NCBI GenBank assembly: GCA_009701575.1
Contig: WLJX01000002.1
Coordinates: 1 to 64,000 of the forward strand
Source: Actinomycetota bacterium
GTDB taxonomy: Bacteria; Actinomycetota; Actinomycetes; Nanopelagicales; Nanopelagicaceae
DNA: 64,000 nucleotides
Direction: 5' to 3'
Part shown: in pieces, positions 1 to 10,303 of the stretch
How positions within the stretch are numbered: position 1 is the first letter of the stretch
Layout: every line of letters begins with the position of its first letter
The notes under the pieces: generated by a model
Databases searched by the model: none
Told to the model about the DNA's origin: nothing
Seen by the model: only the letters and a program-made list of their open reading frames with translations
Program-made: the position numbers and the translations under genes

Positions 1-116
1 ATTTAGTTGATGCAGGTTCAATGGCGGAAGCCAAAGCCCGCGGCAAGGTTAGAATGGAAGGCAAGGAATATGTAATGTCCGATGGCGATGTAGTGGAATT
101 TAGGTTTAATAACTAA
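1..116 (+). CDS. ychF: YchF-type GTP/ATP-binding protein, C-terminal end only
   Basis: Reading from base 3, the window opens with the last 37 codons of a gene that ends in TAA at 114-116. The tail contains [20 protein letters not shown], which matches the C-terminal TGS-domain ending of the universally conserved ribosome-associated ATPase YchF/OLA1 (family knowledge). The nucleotide-binding part lies before the window, so no catalytic motif can be seen. The stop overlaps the typA start by one base (TAATG), so the two are probably translationally coupled. The identification rests on a short tail; another TGS-domain protein is possible but less likely. Confidence 0.7.
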   Translation, partial: LVDAGSMAEAKARGKVRMEGKEYVMSDGDVVEFRFNN

Positions 117-2026
117 TGACAAAAATAAGATACGAGAAAAGCCCATATATAACTGGCGAACTCAAGAAGCGCGATGAACTTCGTAACGTAGCGATCATTG
201 CTCACGTGGATCATGGCAAGACCACATTGGTCGATGCGATGTTGACTCAATCAGGTGCGTTTTCCGAGCACCAGAAAGAGGGCGAGAACCGCGACCGTGT
301 TATGGACTCGATGGATCTTGAACGCGAAAAGGGAATCACAATTCTCGCGAAGAACACATCCATTCGCCGCGGCGTCCAGACTGTAAACATTATTGACACC
401 CCAGGTCACGCAGATTTCGGTGGTGAAGTAGAACGTGGACTAGAAATGGTTGACGGTGTAATTCTTCTAGTCGATGCATCTGAAGGACCACTTCCACAAA
501 CTCGCTTCGTACTTCGTAAAGCGCTAGAGAAGAACCTTCCAGTAATTTTGGTAATCAATAAAGTTGATCGCCCCGATTCACGTATTCCAGAAGTTGTTGA
601 CGAGGCTTACGGCTTATTCATGGATCTCGATGCGAATGATGATCAAATTGAATTCCCAGTTGTCTACGCATCAGCTAAAGCTGGTCGCGCATCAATGAAT
701 CGTCCAGAAAATGGCGTAATGCCAGATCGCGAAAACTTGGATGCGTTATTCGAAGTTATCTTCAATACGATTCCGGCTCCGGTTTATCACGAAGGTGCGC
801 CACTACAAGCACACGTTACAAACCTTGACTCATCTCCTTATCTTGGTCGTCTTGCACTATGCCGAATTCGCGAAGGCATAATCAAAAAGGGCGAGAACGT
901 AATGTGGATGAAGACTGATGGAACTAGTGAACGCGTAAAGATTGCTGAACTACTTATTACTAATGGTTTAGAGCGCGTACCTGCACTCGAGGCTGGTCCT
1001 GGAGATATCGTCGCGATTGCGGGAATTGAAACAATTACCCTGGGCGAAACTCTTGCAGATCTCGAAAAGCCACATGCACTGCCACTAATCATCGTTGATG
1101 AACCATCTATTTCGATGACAATTGGTATCAATACTTCACCTATTGCAGGACAAGAAGGAAAACTTCTTACTGCGCGCCAAGTTAAAAACCGTCTTGATGC
1201 CGAACTAATCGGTAACGTCTCACTTCGCGTTCTAAATACGGAACGTCCTGATACTTGGGAAGTACAGGGCCGAGGCGAATTACAACTTGCAGTACTAGTT
1301 GAAATTATGCGCCGTGAAGGTTTCGAACTAACTGTCGGTAAGCCACAAGTAGTTGTGAAGATGGTTGATGGAAAACTTCAAGAGCCAATGGAACGCCTTT
1401 CAATTGATATTCCAGAGGATTATCTTGGAGTTGTAACTCAACTTATGGCGCTTCGTAAGGGCCGTATGGAACAAATGGTTAACCATGGAACTGGTTGGAT
1501 CCGCATGGATTACAAAGTTCCATCACGTGGGCTTATTGGATTCCGTACCGAATTCTTAACTGAAACTCGCGGAACCGGATTGCTGCACCACGTGTTTGAT
1601 GGTTACGAAAACTGGAATGGTGAAATTCGCACCCGTCTTAGCGGATCACTTGTTGCCGATCGTCGCGGAACTGTTACTGCTTACGCAGTTGATGGTGTTC
1701 AAGAGCGTGGCGTTATCTTCCTAGAAGTTGGAACTGAAGTTTATGAAGGAATGATTGTTGGCGAGAATTCACGTACCGAAGATATGGATGTAAATATTGT
1801 TCGCGAAAAGAAGCTTACAAATATGCGTTCATCTGGTGCTGATGATGCCAACCGAATTATTCCGCCAAGGCTTCTAAACCTTGAGCAAGCTCTTGAGTTC
1901 TGTCGCGAAGATGAGTGTGTTGAGGTAACTCCAAAGCACGTTCGAGTTCGCAAGACCATTCTTGATCAAAATGAGCGAGCACGTAACGTTGGTCGCGCCA
2001 AGAAGGTTAATCAGAACGCTGAATAA
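116..2026 (+). CDS. typA: Ribosome-binding GTPase TypA/BipA
   Basis: This is a translational GTPase of the EF-G/LepA superfamily that binds the ribosome and helps 50S assembly and stress adaptation. The 636-residue length is normal for TypA (about 600-640). The G1 motif AHVDHGKTT lies at residues 29-37, followed by DTPGHADF (G3) and NKVD (G4), then domain II, two EF-G-like domains and the TypA-specific C-terminal domain. There are about 18 extra residues before the usual start, with no internal ATG to trim them, so the start overlapping the ychF stop is kept. A 35-nt gap separates it from adnA. The assignment is secure. Confidence 0.96.
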   Translation: MTKIRYEKSPYITGELKKRDELRNVAIIAHVDHGKTTLVDAMLTQSGAFSEHQKEGENRDRVMDSMDLEREKGITILAKNTSIRRGVQTVNIIDTPGHADFGGEVERGLEMVDGVILLVDASEGPLPQTRFVLRKALEKNLPVILVINKVDRPDSRIPEVVDEAYGLFMDLDANDDQIEFPVVYASAKAGRASMNRPENGVMPDRENLDALFEVIFNTIPAPVYHEGAPLQAHVTNLDSSPYLGRLALCRIREGIIKKGENVMWMKTDGTSERVKIAELLITNGLERVPALEAGPGDIVAIAGIETITLGETLADLEKPHALPLIIVDEPSISMTIGINTSPIAGQEGKLLTARQVKNRLDAELIGNVSLRVLNTERPDTWEVQGRGELQLAVLVEIMRREGFELTVGKPQVVVKMVDGKLQEPMERLSIDIPEDYLGVVTQLMALRKGRMEQMVNHGTGWIRMDYKVPSRGLIGFRTEFLTETRGTGLLHHVFDGYENWNGEIRTRLSGSLVADRRGTVTAYAVDGVQERGVIFLEVGTEVYEGMIVGENSRTEDMDVNIVREKKLTNMRSSGADDANRIIPPRLLNLEQALEFCREDECVEVTPKHVRVRKTILDQNERARNVGRAKKVNQNAE

Positions 2027-2061
2027 CCGGTTTTGTCGGTGACCTTGGGTTAGATATCCCT

Positions 2062-5000
2062 ATGGCCCGAAGCGAGAAAACTGCTCGAAAGATTGAGCTG
2101 ATTCGTCCTGTCGTTGCCTCTGCCCTTTTCGTGCCGAGCGCTGAACAGGCTTCGGTTATCGATTCCAACGTCCCACGGCTCATTGTTTACGGTGGACCAG
2201 GAACTGGAAAGAGTGCAACGCTGATTGAAAGCGTTGTTGCCCAAATTAAATCGGGCTTCGATCCCAATTCAATTTTGATTTTAACTTATGGTCGTGAACG
2301 CGCATCAGAGTTGCGAGATCAAATAGTTATTCAATCTGGCGCAAGTGCATTTGAGCCAATTGTTCGAACCTTTCACTCACTTGCTTTCTCAATTATTAAT
2401 GCGAAACAAGGTGAGAGCGAACCGGGATATGTATTAATTTCCGGCGCCGAACAAGATTCATTTATCCGTGAACTATTAGCGAACCCTGAATTCTCACCAC
2501 AAGTTAACTGGCCAAAGGCGCTAGAACCGGCTCTTACAACTAAGGGTTTTGCTCGTGAACTTCGCGATTTAATTCTTCGAGCAAGTGAACGTAACTTTAC
2601 ATATAAGCAGTTAATCGAAAGTGGGCGCTTGCTCAACGAACCTTGGTGGGAAGCAGCCGCTAATTTCTGGAAGATTTATGATGAAGTTCTAGCAATTCGC
2701 TATGGCTTTATCTCTGGATCGGCCCAGCGCATAGATTCAAGTTCCATTATTTCGCAAGCAATTTCAGATTTGAACTCCAAGCCAGATATTCGCAGCTCCT
2801 TTCAGAACAAATTCAAATTAATCATTGTTGATGAATTTCAAGAGAGCGATAACTCACATCGCCAACTTCTTAATTTATTAGCCAGTGATCGAGTTGTTTT
2901 ATTTGCCGACCCACAATCAGCAATCGGTCAGTTCCGAGGCGCAGATCCCGAAGGCGTGCGTGCATATGCAGACACAAATGGGTATCAAGAGCTGCACTTA
3001 ACATCAGCAATTCGTACACCGGCTTCGATTACTGATTTAAGTAATGCGATTGCGACGAAGTTTCGAAATCCTGCCAAACCCTTAAACTCCACCAATGAGG
3101 CTACTTCGGCGATAGATGTTGCAAAGTTGGCGAGCCAATCCGATTGCGCCAATTACATTGCTCATGCCTTTCGAACAGCGCACCTACGAGATGGAATAGC
3201 TTGGTCAGAGATGGCGGTAGTTCTTCGCTCTCCTGGCGCCGGAGTTTCTGCAATCTCTCGAGCATTTGCCCTAAACAATATTCCTATTCAAATAGATTCA
3301 GGTGCGCTAGCACTTGGGGAAAATCCCGCGATAAAGCCAATTCTAACTATCGCCCAAATTGCCTTAGGCAAAATTAAATTGATACCAAGTAATTGGGATT
3401 TGATCGAAGAGATTCTCTTCTCAGAATTTGGTGGTGCCGATGCGCTATCACTACGTCAGATGCGAATTGATATCGGAAAAATTCGTGAATCCGGCGATGA
3501 TGCAAAAACTTCTACTCAAATCATTCTCGAGATTCTGGATCACAACGATGCGCCGCTTCCTTGGGAACAATTGCTTTCACTTAAGCGAGTAGCAGATGTA
3601 ATTGCCGAGGCTCGAAAAGTAGTGCGCATGAATTCCAAGGGAAATAACAAAGTTGATATTGCAGATTTAATTTGGGCCATCTGGAATACCGCGAAGAATT
3701 ATGAGGGCGATTCACTTGCGACGACCTGGCGCAATCGGGCGCTGAAGGGCGGTGCTCGTGGCGCCGCGGCAGACCGAGATTTAGATGCTGTCATAACACT
3801 CTTTGAATCCGCTCGTCGCTTCGCAGAACGTATGCCTGGTTCTGACCCACAACTATTTTTAGATCAATTACTTAGTGAATCAATTCAATCTGATGCAATT
3901 GCGGCTCGTGGTCAACGTGGCGAAGTTGTAAGTGTTTTAACAGTTCATAGCGCAAAAGGTTTGGAGTGGGATTTAGTTGCGATTACAGGTCTACAAGAAG
4001 GGGTGTGGCCTAATTTGCGGCAACGCGGTTCACTTCTTGGCAGCGAACGACTCGTTGAATCGGAGCGAAGCCAATTGACTGCCCGCCGCGAAATTGAAGC
4101 AAGTGCTGCGAGTGCACTTATAGAAGATGAACGCAGACTCCTAAATGTGGCTATTTCTAGGGCTAAACGCGCCTTAGTCGTTACGGCATACTCTAAAGAA
4201 GATGACTCCGAACCATCGCAATACTTTGAAGATATTTTCGAATTTGTTCATGGGGTTTCATCTATCGATTCTGAAAACGTTGAACTTCCAAGAGCGCTTA
4301 CCCCACAAGCTTTAATTTCGACGCTTCGTCGCGATCTAGATAATCCAAATCCAGCGAAGCAAGAGTTCGCAGCAAAGTTACTTAATACTTTGGCCGCAAA
4401 TGAGATTCAAAGTGCCAAGAGTGAAAATTGGTTGGGTTCGTTAAAACTAAGTAGTGATGAACCAGTTCTGCCAAAAGAAGCCCAAGTTTCAGTATCACCG
4501 AGCAACCTTCAATCATTCTCGGAATGTGGACTTAAATGGTTTATCGAAAAAAGCGGTGGTCGCGATGGCGATTCGACGGCGCAATTACTCGGTATTGCAA
4601 TTCACTCACTTGCCGCAATGCTTAAGAGCGAACCTGGTTTAACTTATGAAGAACTTGCTACCCGGTTAGAGAGTGGTTGGCAGTTAATTGATGGAAATAA
4701 AGGTTGGGTTAGAGATTATAAATTCAAAGAAGCACTTGAAAAGTTAGAAAAATTCTACAAGTGGCATTCTGAAAACAAATCAAAGCGAACTTTATTTGCG
4801 GTGGAAGCAGAATTTGAAAAAACTATTGGTCGTGCGCTATTTAATGGCAGCGTTGACCGAGTTGAAATTGACGAAGAAGGTCGGGTCTACATAGTTGACC
4901 TAAAGACTGGCGCCCCAGATGTCACTAAGAAGAAAGCCGAAGATCATAAGCAACTTGCCGGATACCAACTCGCAGTTTATGAAGAGGCCTTTACTGGCGA

Positions 5001-5241
5001 ATCACCAGGCACGTTGAGTGCAGGCGCCGAACTTCTATTTTTAGGCACAGATAATAAATCTGCATCAGCAAAACCTCAACCAGTTAAAGAGCATGAAGTA
5101 ATTAAGGCAGAAGTTATCGCCGCCGCTGATGCAATGTCAGCAAACGAATTCATCGCCACCGTGAATGATCGCTGCAGAACCTGCGCCGTTAAGGGACTTT
5201 GCCCCATCCAGCCCCAGGGTCGGTCGGTGATCGATCAATGA
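2062..5241 (+). CDS. adnA: AdnA subunit of the AdnAB helicase-nuclease (double-strand break resection)
   Basis: AdnAB is the actinobacterial counterpart of RecBCD/AddAB and resects DNA ends for recombination. This 1059-residue protein has an SF1 helicase N-terminal half with Walker A GGPGTGKS at 44-51 and motif II DEFQ at 257-260. Its C-terminal RecB-type nuclease has VDLKTG with D946 and K948. Cysteines C822, C1038, C1041 and C1047 bracket the nuclease and would ligate an iron-sulfur cluster, as in AddB-type nucleases. It overlaps adnB by four bases (ATGA), and the helicase pair plus NudC and UvrD2 nearby reproduces the mycobacterial adnAB neighbourhood. AdnA versus AdnB is assigned by gene order and the DEFQ motif. 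Confidence 0.9.
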   Translation: MARSEKTARKIELIRPVVASALFVPSAEQASVIDSNVPRLIVYGGPGTGKSATLIESVVAQIKSGFDPNSILILTYGRERASELRDQIVIQSGASAFEPIVRTFHSLAFSIINAKQGESEPGYVLISGAEQDSFIRELLANPEFSPQVNWPKALEPALTTKGFARELRDLILRASERNFTYKQLIESGRLLNEPWWEAAANFWKIYDEVLAIRYGFISGSAQRIDSSSIISQAISDLNSKPDIRSSFQNKFKLIIVDEFQESDNSHRQLLNLLASDRVVLFADPQSAIGQFRGADPEGVRAYADTNGYQELHLTSAIRTPASITDLSNAIATKFRNPAKPLNSTNEATSAIDVAKLASQSDCANYIAHAFRTAHLRDGIAWSEMAVVLRSPGAGVSAISRAFALNNIPIQIDSGALALGENPAIKPILTIAQIALGKIKLIPSNWDLIEEILFSEFGGADALSLRQMRIDIGKIRESGDDAKTSTQIILEILDHNDAPLPWEQLLSLKRVADVIAEARKVVRMNSKGNNKVDIADLIWAIWNTAKNYEGDSLATTWRNRALKGGARGAAADRDLDAVITLFESARRFAERMPGSDPQLFLDQLLSESIQSDAIAARGQRGEVVSVLTVHSAKGLEWDLVAITGLQEGVWPNLRQRGSLLGSERLVESERSQLTARREIEASAASALIEDERRLLNVAISRAKRALVVTAYSKEDDSEPSQYFEDIFEFVHGVSSIDSENVELPRALTPQALISTLRRDLDNPNPAKQEFAAKLLNTLAANEIQSAKSENWLGSLKLSSDEPVLPKEAQVSVSPSNLQSFSECGLKWFIEKSGGRDGDSTAQLLGIAIHSLAAMLKSEPGLTYEELATRLESGWQLIDGNKGWVRDYKFKEALEKLEKFYKWHSENKSKRTLFAVEAEFEKTIGRALFNGSVDRVEIDEEGRVYIVDLKTGAPDVTKKKAEDHKQLAGYQLAVYEEAFTGESPGTLSAGAELLFLGTDNKSASAKPQPVKEHEVIKAEVIAAADAMSANEFIATVNDRCRTCAVKGLCPIQPQGRSVIDQ

Positions 5242-8200
5242 GCGAGATCAAGATTAAGTATTCAGCGGTAGATATCGGAAACGCCCTTCGCACAATTGAT
5301 CCAAAGTTTAAGGGTCCAAGTCCAGAACAGATTCCAATTATTGAATCACTTCACTTAGGGCCAACTGTTGTAATTGCTGGCGCGGGTTCTGGAAAGACCG
5401 AAACCATGAGCGCCCGTGTTCTCTGGCTAGTTGCAAATGGAATTATTCGACCAGATGAAATCCTTGGCTTAACTTTCACCAGAAAAGCGGCGGGGGAACT
5501 CTCTTCTAGAATTCGAAAACGCCTTCGCCAACTTCGTAAAATCGGTTTGCTTCCGATTGATAGCGTAAGTAAATCCGAGATAGATATTGCAGTTACAGTC
5601 TCTACTTATCATTCATATGCAGGTCGCGTTCTAACCGAGCATGCAATCCGGATGGGTGTAGATGCAACAGCAGACCCAATTGGCGAGGCTGCGGCTTGGC
5701 AGATTGCAAATAATATTGTCAATAACTTTGCGAGCGAGGCTACAAACGGCAGTGATATTTCTCATGCTGCAAAAACAATCGTGGATAAAGTCATGGGCTT
5801 ATCTGCAGCACTTGGTGAACATGGAAAGACAACTGCTGATATTCGGGCTTTCTGTGAAAGTGTTCTTGAGAAGTTTTCAACTATTTCAGATATCAAATCA
5901 AATGATCCTGTACGTAATTTAGAATCTTCACTAAAAGAGCGACTTGCAATTTTGCCGATGGTTGATGAGTATGAAAGATATCGACTAGAACGCGGGCTAC
6001 TTACATTCAATGATCAGATGTCGCTAGTGGCAAAGTTAGTAAGTGGCGAGGCTGGAGGCGCTGAATTTACTGCCGAAATAATCTCTGCTGAACGCGCGAA
6101 ATATAAAGTTGTTCTGCTCGATGAATATCAAGATACTTCTGTAAGCCAAGTTAAATTCCTATCAGCCCTCTTTGGTGATGGGCATGCCGTGACCGCTGTT
6201 GGGGACCCAAACCAAGCGATTTACGGGTGGCGCAGCGCAAGTGCCCAGACTCTCGATACCTTCGGAAAGAGCTTTATCGGTGGCTCACAAGCAACATGTA
6301 TTGAACATAATTTGCTAACAACTTGGCGCAATGATGAAAACATCTTAGAGATAGCAAATCAAGCGGTCGATAAAATTGGTGAGTTAATAGTTGGTCGTGG
6401 TGGAAAAGCGGCGAGTGTAAAACGGTTGAAACTTCGTCCAGGTGCTGGAACTGGAACATTGCTCTGTGGTCAATATGAAACTCTTGCTATGGAAGCGATT
6501 GGGATTGCCGAGCACTTTGAGAAACATTGGTTCGCGCCCGAACGTACGGCCGATCCTGAAGAACCACAAACTTTTGCAGTCTTGGTTCGTTCCCGTAAAT
6601 ATATAAGTGAGATTGAACAAGCCCTTAGATCTAAGAATATTCCAGTCGAAGTTGTTGGCCTTGGTGGACTGATTCATGTGCCAGAAATTGCCGATATTTT
6701 GGCGCTTCTTAGAACTTTAACTTTTCCAGATAATGGCAGTGCGCTAATGCGATTACTTGCTGGACCAAGAGTTGCACTAGGTCCAAAAGATTTAGCCGTG
6801 CTTGGAAAATTTGCTCGCTCACTTGTTGCAAATTACGATCAATCATTAAGCAGGACTGTTGGCAAAATAATGGAGAGTTCAAACGCTGAAGTCATGGAAG
6901 CTGAAGACTTTGCTATCGGAAGTGCAATCGAAGCTTTAGAAGTATTTGACAAAGCGCCGCGGGCAAACTTTTCAGAAATTGGGTACGAGCGCTTACTTAA
7001 ATTCTCCAAAGAGTTGCGCGAACTTCGCCGATATTTAACTGGCTCGATAACCGATGCCATCATGGAGGCTGAGCGATTCTTATTCCTTGATACTGAAGTT
7101 ATGGTTCGCGATGGTTTTGCCCAAGGTCGCAAACATCTAGATGCCTTCTTGGATGAAGCCGGTAAATTCCAACGAAATGGTGGAACGATCTCAACCTTCC
7201 TTGAATGGTTGAAGATTGCCGATTCCGAAGAGGGTGGTCTAAAGCCAGTATCTGTCGCCGCTAATAAGCACGCGGTTCAGATTCTTACAATCCATGCGGC
7301 AAAGGGCTCGGAATGGGATTTCGTTTCAGTGCCCGGTTTAGTTACAGATAACTTTCCAAGTTCAGGCAAGAGCCTAGATCTCTGGACTTCAAACTCAGCA
7401 GCGATTCCAATCTCACTTCGTGGCGATGCTAAACAATTCGATGACTTTGAGTTTCCTGCTGGATCCCCAAAACATGTCGAGGTGCGAAAAGCCCTTGATG
7501 CTGTTAAGGATTCCTGGAAGAAGCGGCGTGAAGAGGAAGAGTGGCGGTTGGCATACGTCGCATTCACCCGAGCAAAAATAAATTTATTGGCAACCGCATC
7601 TTGGTTTGGGAATGGAATGGATTCAGTTGAAGCCAGCGCCCTTTATAACTTGGTTGAAGCCGTAGTTGATTCAGTCGATTCTAAAAATAAGATCTTTGAG
7701 ATGGCAAAACCAACTACCGAAAATCCAATACGGACCAATCCTCGAAGTGGAAGTTGGCCTGTTAGATCCGCTCGCGCAGAGCAAGTCACAAAATCGGTTG
7801 CATTTGTTTCTACTATTTCTGCTTTTGCTACTCCAGAAGATTTGCTTAGCGCTGCTAAATCTCCAGAAGAGATTAGTTTGGCTAATGATGCAATCGCGCT
7901 AATTGTGGAGAGTAGAGCGCGAAAGGAGAGCCTAAGTGTGAACTTGCCAACTCGGATGTCAGTTTCCACGCTAGTGAATCTCGCCAAAGATCCAGACGAA
8001 CTCGCGTTAAATATTCGCCGCCCAATGCCAAATCACATTGATAAATATGCCAGACGCGGAACTGCATTCCACCTCTGGGTGGAAGCGCAATATAAAGATC
8101 CACAAGTATTAGATGATGAAGTTCTAGATATTTCCAGCGCAGATCCAGATGGCTTGCCGTTAGAAGAGTTGAAAGAGAAGTGGCTTGCAAGTAGTTGGGC

Positions 8201-8528
8201 GAAGCGAGATCCCGCACCTGGTGGGATCGAAGTGCCATTCGAAACAGTTCTTGGCGGTGTACTACTTAGAGGGCGAATTGATGCGGTTTATGAGGCTGAT
8301 GGCCGATATGAAGTTGTGGATTGGAAGACCGGTAAAAGTAAGAGCGGGGATGATTTAGCGGCCGCAGCAATTCAATTAGCGATGTATCGCTTGGCTTATT
8401 CGAAGTTGTATGGGATTCCACTCGAGAAAATCAGTGCAGCATTTCACTATATAGGTTCAAATGAGACTGTTCGTCCTGCAGATTTACTAAGTGAAGATCA
8501 GTTAATTTCAATTGTTACTGGTAAGTGA
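5238..8528 (+). CDS. adnB: AdnB subunit of the AdnAB helicase-nuclease
   Basis: This is the second motor-nuclease of AdnAB. I chose the ATG at 5238, which overlaps the adnA stop (ATGA), giving 1096 residues; an upstream in-frame ATG at 5199 lies inside adnA. Walker A AGAGSGKT is at 47-54 and DEYQD begins at residue 295, both canonical, consistent with AdnB being the active lead motor in mycobacteria. The C-terminal nuclease signature is RIDAVYE followed by VVDWKTGK with D1028 and K1030, then a QLAMYRLAY helix. Unlike AdnA I see no four-cysteine cluster. The 3' end overlaps the oppositely oriented phosphodiesterase gene by 31 bases. Confidence 0.92.
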   Translation: MSEIKIKYSAVDIGNALRTIDPKFKGPSPEQIPIIESLHLGPTVVIAGAGSGKTETMSARVLWLVANGIIRPDEILGLTFTRKAAGELSSRIRKRLRQLRKIGLLPIDSVSKSEIDIAVTVSTYHSYAGRVLTEHAIRMGVDATADPIGEAAAWQIANNIVNNFASEATNGSDISHAAKTIVDKVMGLSAALGEHGKTTADIRAFCESVLEKFSTISDIKSNDPVRNLESSLKERLAILPMVDEYERYRLERGLLTFNDQMSLVAKLVSGEAGGAEFTAEIISAERAKYKVVLLDEYQDTSVSQVKFLSALFGDGHAVTAVGDPNQAIYGWRSASAQTLDTFGKSFIGGSQATCIEHNLLTTWRNDENILEIANQAVDKIGELIVGRGGKAASVKRLKLRPGAGTGTLLCGQYETLAMEAIGIAEHFEKHWFAPERTADPEEPQTFAVLVRSRKYISEIEQALRSKNIPVEVVGLGGLIHVPEIADILALLRTLTFPDNGSALMRLLAGPRVALGPKDLAVLGKFARSLVANYDQSLSRTVGKIMESSNAEVMEAEDFAIGSAIEALEVFDKAPRANFSEIGYERLLKFSKELRELRRYLTGSITDAIMEAERFLFLDTEVMVRDGFAQGRKHLDAFLDEAGKFQRNGGTISTFLEWLKIADSEEGGLKPVSVAANKHAVQILTIHAAKGSEWDFVSVPGLVTDNFPSSGKSLDLWTSNSAAIPISLRGDAKQFDDFEFPAGSPKHVEVRKALDAVKDSWKKRREEEEWRLAYVAFTRAKINLLATASWFGNGMDSVEASALYNLVEAVVDSVDSKNKIFEMAKPTTENPIRTNPRSGSWPVRSARAEQVTKSVAFVSTISAFATPEDLLSAAKSPEEISLANDAIALIVESRARKESLSVNLPTRMSVSTLVNLAKDPDELALNIRRPMPNHIDKYARRGTAFHLWVEAQYKDPQVLDDEVLDISSADPDGLPLEELKEKWLASSWAKRDPAPGGIEVPFETVLGGVLLRGRIDAVYEADGRYEVVDWKTGKSKSGDDLAAAAIQLAMYRLAYSKLYGIPLEKISAAFHYIGSNETVRPADLLSEDQLISIVTGK

Positions 8529-9301
8529 TCGCTTATTTTACTCTCTAAGTAAATAGCATTAACCGCGCTCTGTTCCACGCTGTCACTAAGAATGTAATCA
8601 AATTGAATTTTTGGTTGCCAAGTCGGATAAGTTGCCATCTGAGATAAAGATTTCCACTTTGAGAATTTCACTGGAATTTCAAAGGGCAGGTTGAAATCCC
8701 CAAGCAGGATATGTTTACCGGGCATTTTTGTGAGCCAACGTTTCACCTTCCAAAGTTGGTAGAGATTTACAAATGGCACAAAAGAAAGATGCATATTTAC
8801 TACCGTATATCCATTTTCAAGTTGAGCGGCAACGGCATATCTCGGTTCATCCTTAACATAGATGAACTTAATTTTAGGTCTAACGTTTTCACCAGCGGAT
8901 GCATCAGGAAATGCCAGCGGTAAACCAATAAGTGATTTTCCGAGGGCCAAAACTTCCCATTTGAGGACTGGAATATTAGTTATCAATCCAATGCCATATG
9001 AAGGTGGTTTGTCATCACTCTGCACAAGTGCATCGGTAATTAAGTTCGCCTCACCCTTCCGGACTTTGCGCCAGCTAAAACCTGGTGTTCCAATAACACA
9101 ACGCACAAAGCCAAAATATTTAGCGCTTAACTCACTTGCTATTTCTAAAACCTGAAAAACTTGATCTGAACGATCTTGATACGCGTCGATTTCTTGGACT
9201 CCAATAACGAAATCGGAATTTCCGACAGCTAAATCATGGGCGATAGCGCGCATATTTTCGGCACCTTGACCATGCAATAAATTCCAAGAGGTCAGTCGCA
9301 T
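8498..9301 (-). CDS. Endonuclease/exonuclease/phosphatase (EEP) family hydrolase
   Basis: This 267-residue protein has the EEP (DNase I-like) fold motifs in order: SWNLLHG at the N terminus, VIGVQEID with the metal-binding Glu, LLGDFNLP in the second half and SDHLPV at the end. These give a divalent-metal phosphodiesterase or phosphatase; the substrate (DNA ends, sphingomyelin-like lipid or phosphoinositide) cannot be told from sequence. There is no signal peptide. The start at 9301 is preferred over the GTG at 9304 because TAAAGT sits exactly six bases upstream of the ATG, fitting a leaderless transcript. In M. tuberculosis the corresponding slot between adnB and nudC holds an ion-channel gene, so this gene is a lineage-specific occupant. 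Confidence 0.85.
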   Translation of the reverse strand: MRLTSWNLLHGQGAENMRAIAHDLAVGNSDFVIGVQEIDAYQDRSDQVFQVLEIASELSAKYFGFVRCVIGTPGFSWRKVRKGEANLITDALVQSDDKPPSYGIGLITNIPVLKWEVLALGKSLIGLPLAFPDASAGENVRPKIKFIYVKDEPRYAVAAQLENGYTVVNMHLSFVPFVNLYQLWKVKRWLTKMPGKHILLGDFNLPFEIPVKFSKWKSLSQMATYPTWQPKIQFDYILSDSVEQSAVNAIYLESKISDHLPVTIEIN

Positions 9302-9307
9302 CACCGC

Positions 9308-9313
9308 ACTTTA
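9308..9313 (-). promoter_or_regulatory. -10 element TAAAGT for the EEP gene (leaderless)
   Basis: On the minus strand TAAAGT (TANNNT class) is followed by six bases and then the ATG at 9301, placing the expected transcription start at or next to the start codon. No convincing -35 was found, as is common for actinobacterial promoters. Confidence 0.5.
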
Positions 9314-9355
9314 TAAGGGATTTACGCCCATCTCGCTGTGAGTTGCGCTGGCTAG

Positions 9356-9361
9356 TAGGGT
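9356..9361 (+). promoter_or_regulatory. -10 element TAGGGT for nudC (leaderless)
   Basis: TAGGGT is followed by six bases and the nudC GTG at 9368. There is no purine-rich Shine-Dalgarno sequence in the gap, so a leaderless mRNA is inferred. This promoter and the minus-strand EEP promoter share a 66-bp intergenic region. Confidence 0.45.
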
Positions 9362-9367
9362 CTGCGG

Positions 9368-10303
9368 GTGAATGTTTTGAAGCTCCCATTGGCTAGCGAG
9401 GCGGTCGACCGCTCGGGCGAGCTTCGCTTGAAACCAGATGAACTATCAAGGCTCTGGCAAGAGGCGCGAATTCTGCACTTCGCATCGGGCAAGTTTCTGG
9501 TTAAATCAAATTTTGAATTAGATTTCCAAAGCGCCAGTCAAATTTCGCAACTTCGTGACGGCAAGAACTTCGCCGTCGGTGAAGAGTTATTCCTAGGCAT
9601 CGATAAGGGAATTGCATATTTTGCTTGGTGCAGTGATGCAGTTGATTTTGAGAGTTTTGAATTGCTTGAAAGTTATAAGACCCTTAGAACTTTGGGAGAT
9701 TATCTGCCACAACTTGAAATGGGTCTAGCAATTCATACGCAGGCAATTGCGAATTGGCATCACACTCACCAATTCTGCGCAAGATGCGGCGCCCCAACTG
9801 AAAGTGCAAATGGTGGTTCACTCCGCAAGTGCACATCTGATGGTTCTGAACATTACCCACGAACAGATGGTGCAGTAATTGTTCTAGTAAAAGATAAAGA
9901 AGATCGCGTTCTACTTGGTCGCCAGAAGATTTGGCCAGAGAAGAGATTCTCTTGCTTCGCTGGTTTCGTAGAACCTGGGGAATCATTTGAACAGACAGTG
10001 TTGCGCGAAGTATTTGAAGAGTCCGGGATCAAGGCAGATGAAGTTACCTATCTTGGGTCGCAACCTTGGCCATTTCCTGCGTCAATAATGATCTCTTTCT
10101 CCGCGCTTGCTACCAATCCAGATTTGGCAAAAGCAGATGGTGAAGAAATTGAAGAGATTCGTTGGCTAACTCGTGAAGAGATGCGCGAAGCTATTGCAGA
10201 CCAATCACTTACCCTGCCGCCAAGTATGAGCGTTGCGCGCAAGATGATTGAATTTTGGTATGAGAAGTTCGGCGCAGATGTTCGAGATTTGTCCGGTAAG
10301 TAA
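9368..10303 (+). CDS. nudC: NAD(H) pyrophosphatase / NAD-RNA decapping enzyme NudC
   Basis: NudC hydrolyses NAD(H) to NMN and AMP and removes NAD caps from RNA. The 311-residue protein carries the zinc-ribbon pair C137/C140, a Nudix box at about 199-221 (GFVEPGESFEQ ... REVFEESGI) and the NADH-specific array SQPWPFPAS beginning near residue 231, which is diagnostic for the family. The second zinc pair is incomplete: C155 is present, but the usual CxxC partner is replaced in KCTSDGSEHYPR. The GTG start is supported by the TANNNT element upstream. The stop directly abuts the ATG of uvrD2 (TAAATG), so the two are co-transcribed. Confidence 0.93.
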   Translation: MNVLKLPLASEAVDRSGELRLKPDELSRLWQEARILHFASGKFLVKSNFELDFQSASQISQLRDGKNFAVGEELFLGIDKGIAYFAWCSDAVDFESFELLESYKTLRTLGDYLPQLEMGLAIHTQAIANWHHTHQFCARCGAPTESANGGSLRKCTSDGSEHYPRTDGAVIVLVKDKEDRVLLGRQKIWPEKRFSCFAGFVEPGESFEQTVLREVFEESGIKADEVTYLGSQPWPFPASIMISFSALATNPDLAKADGEEIEEIRWLTREEMREAIADQSLTLPPSMSVARKMIEFWYEKFGADVRDLSGK

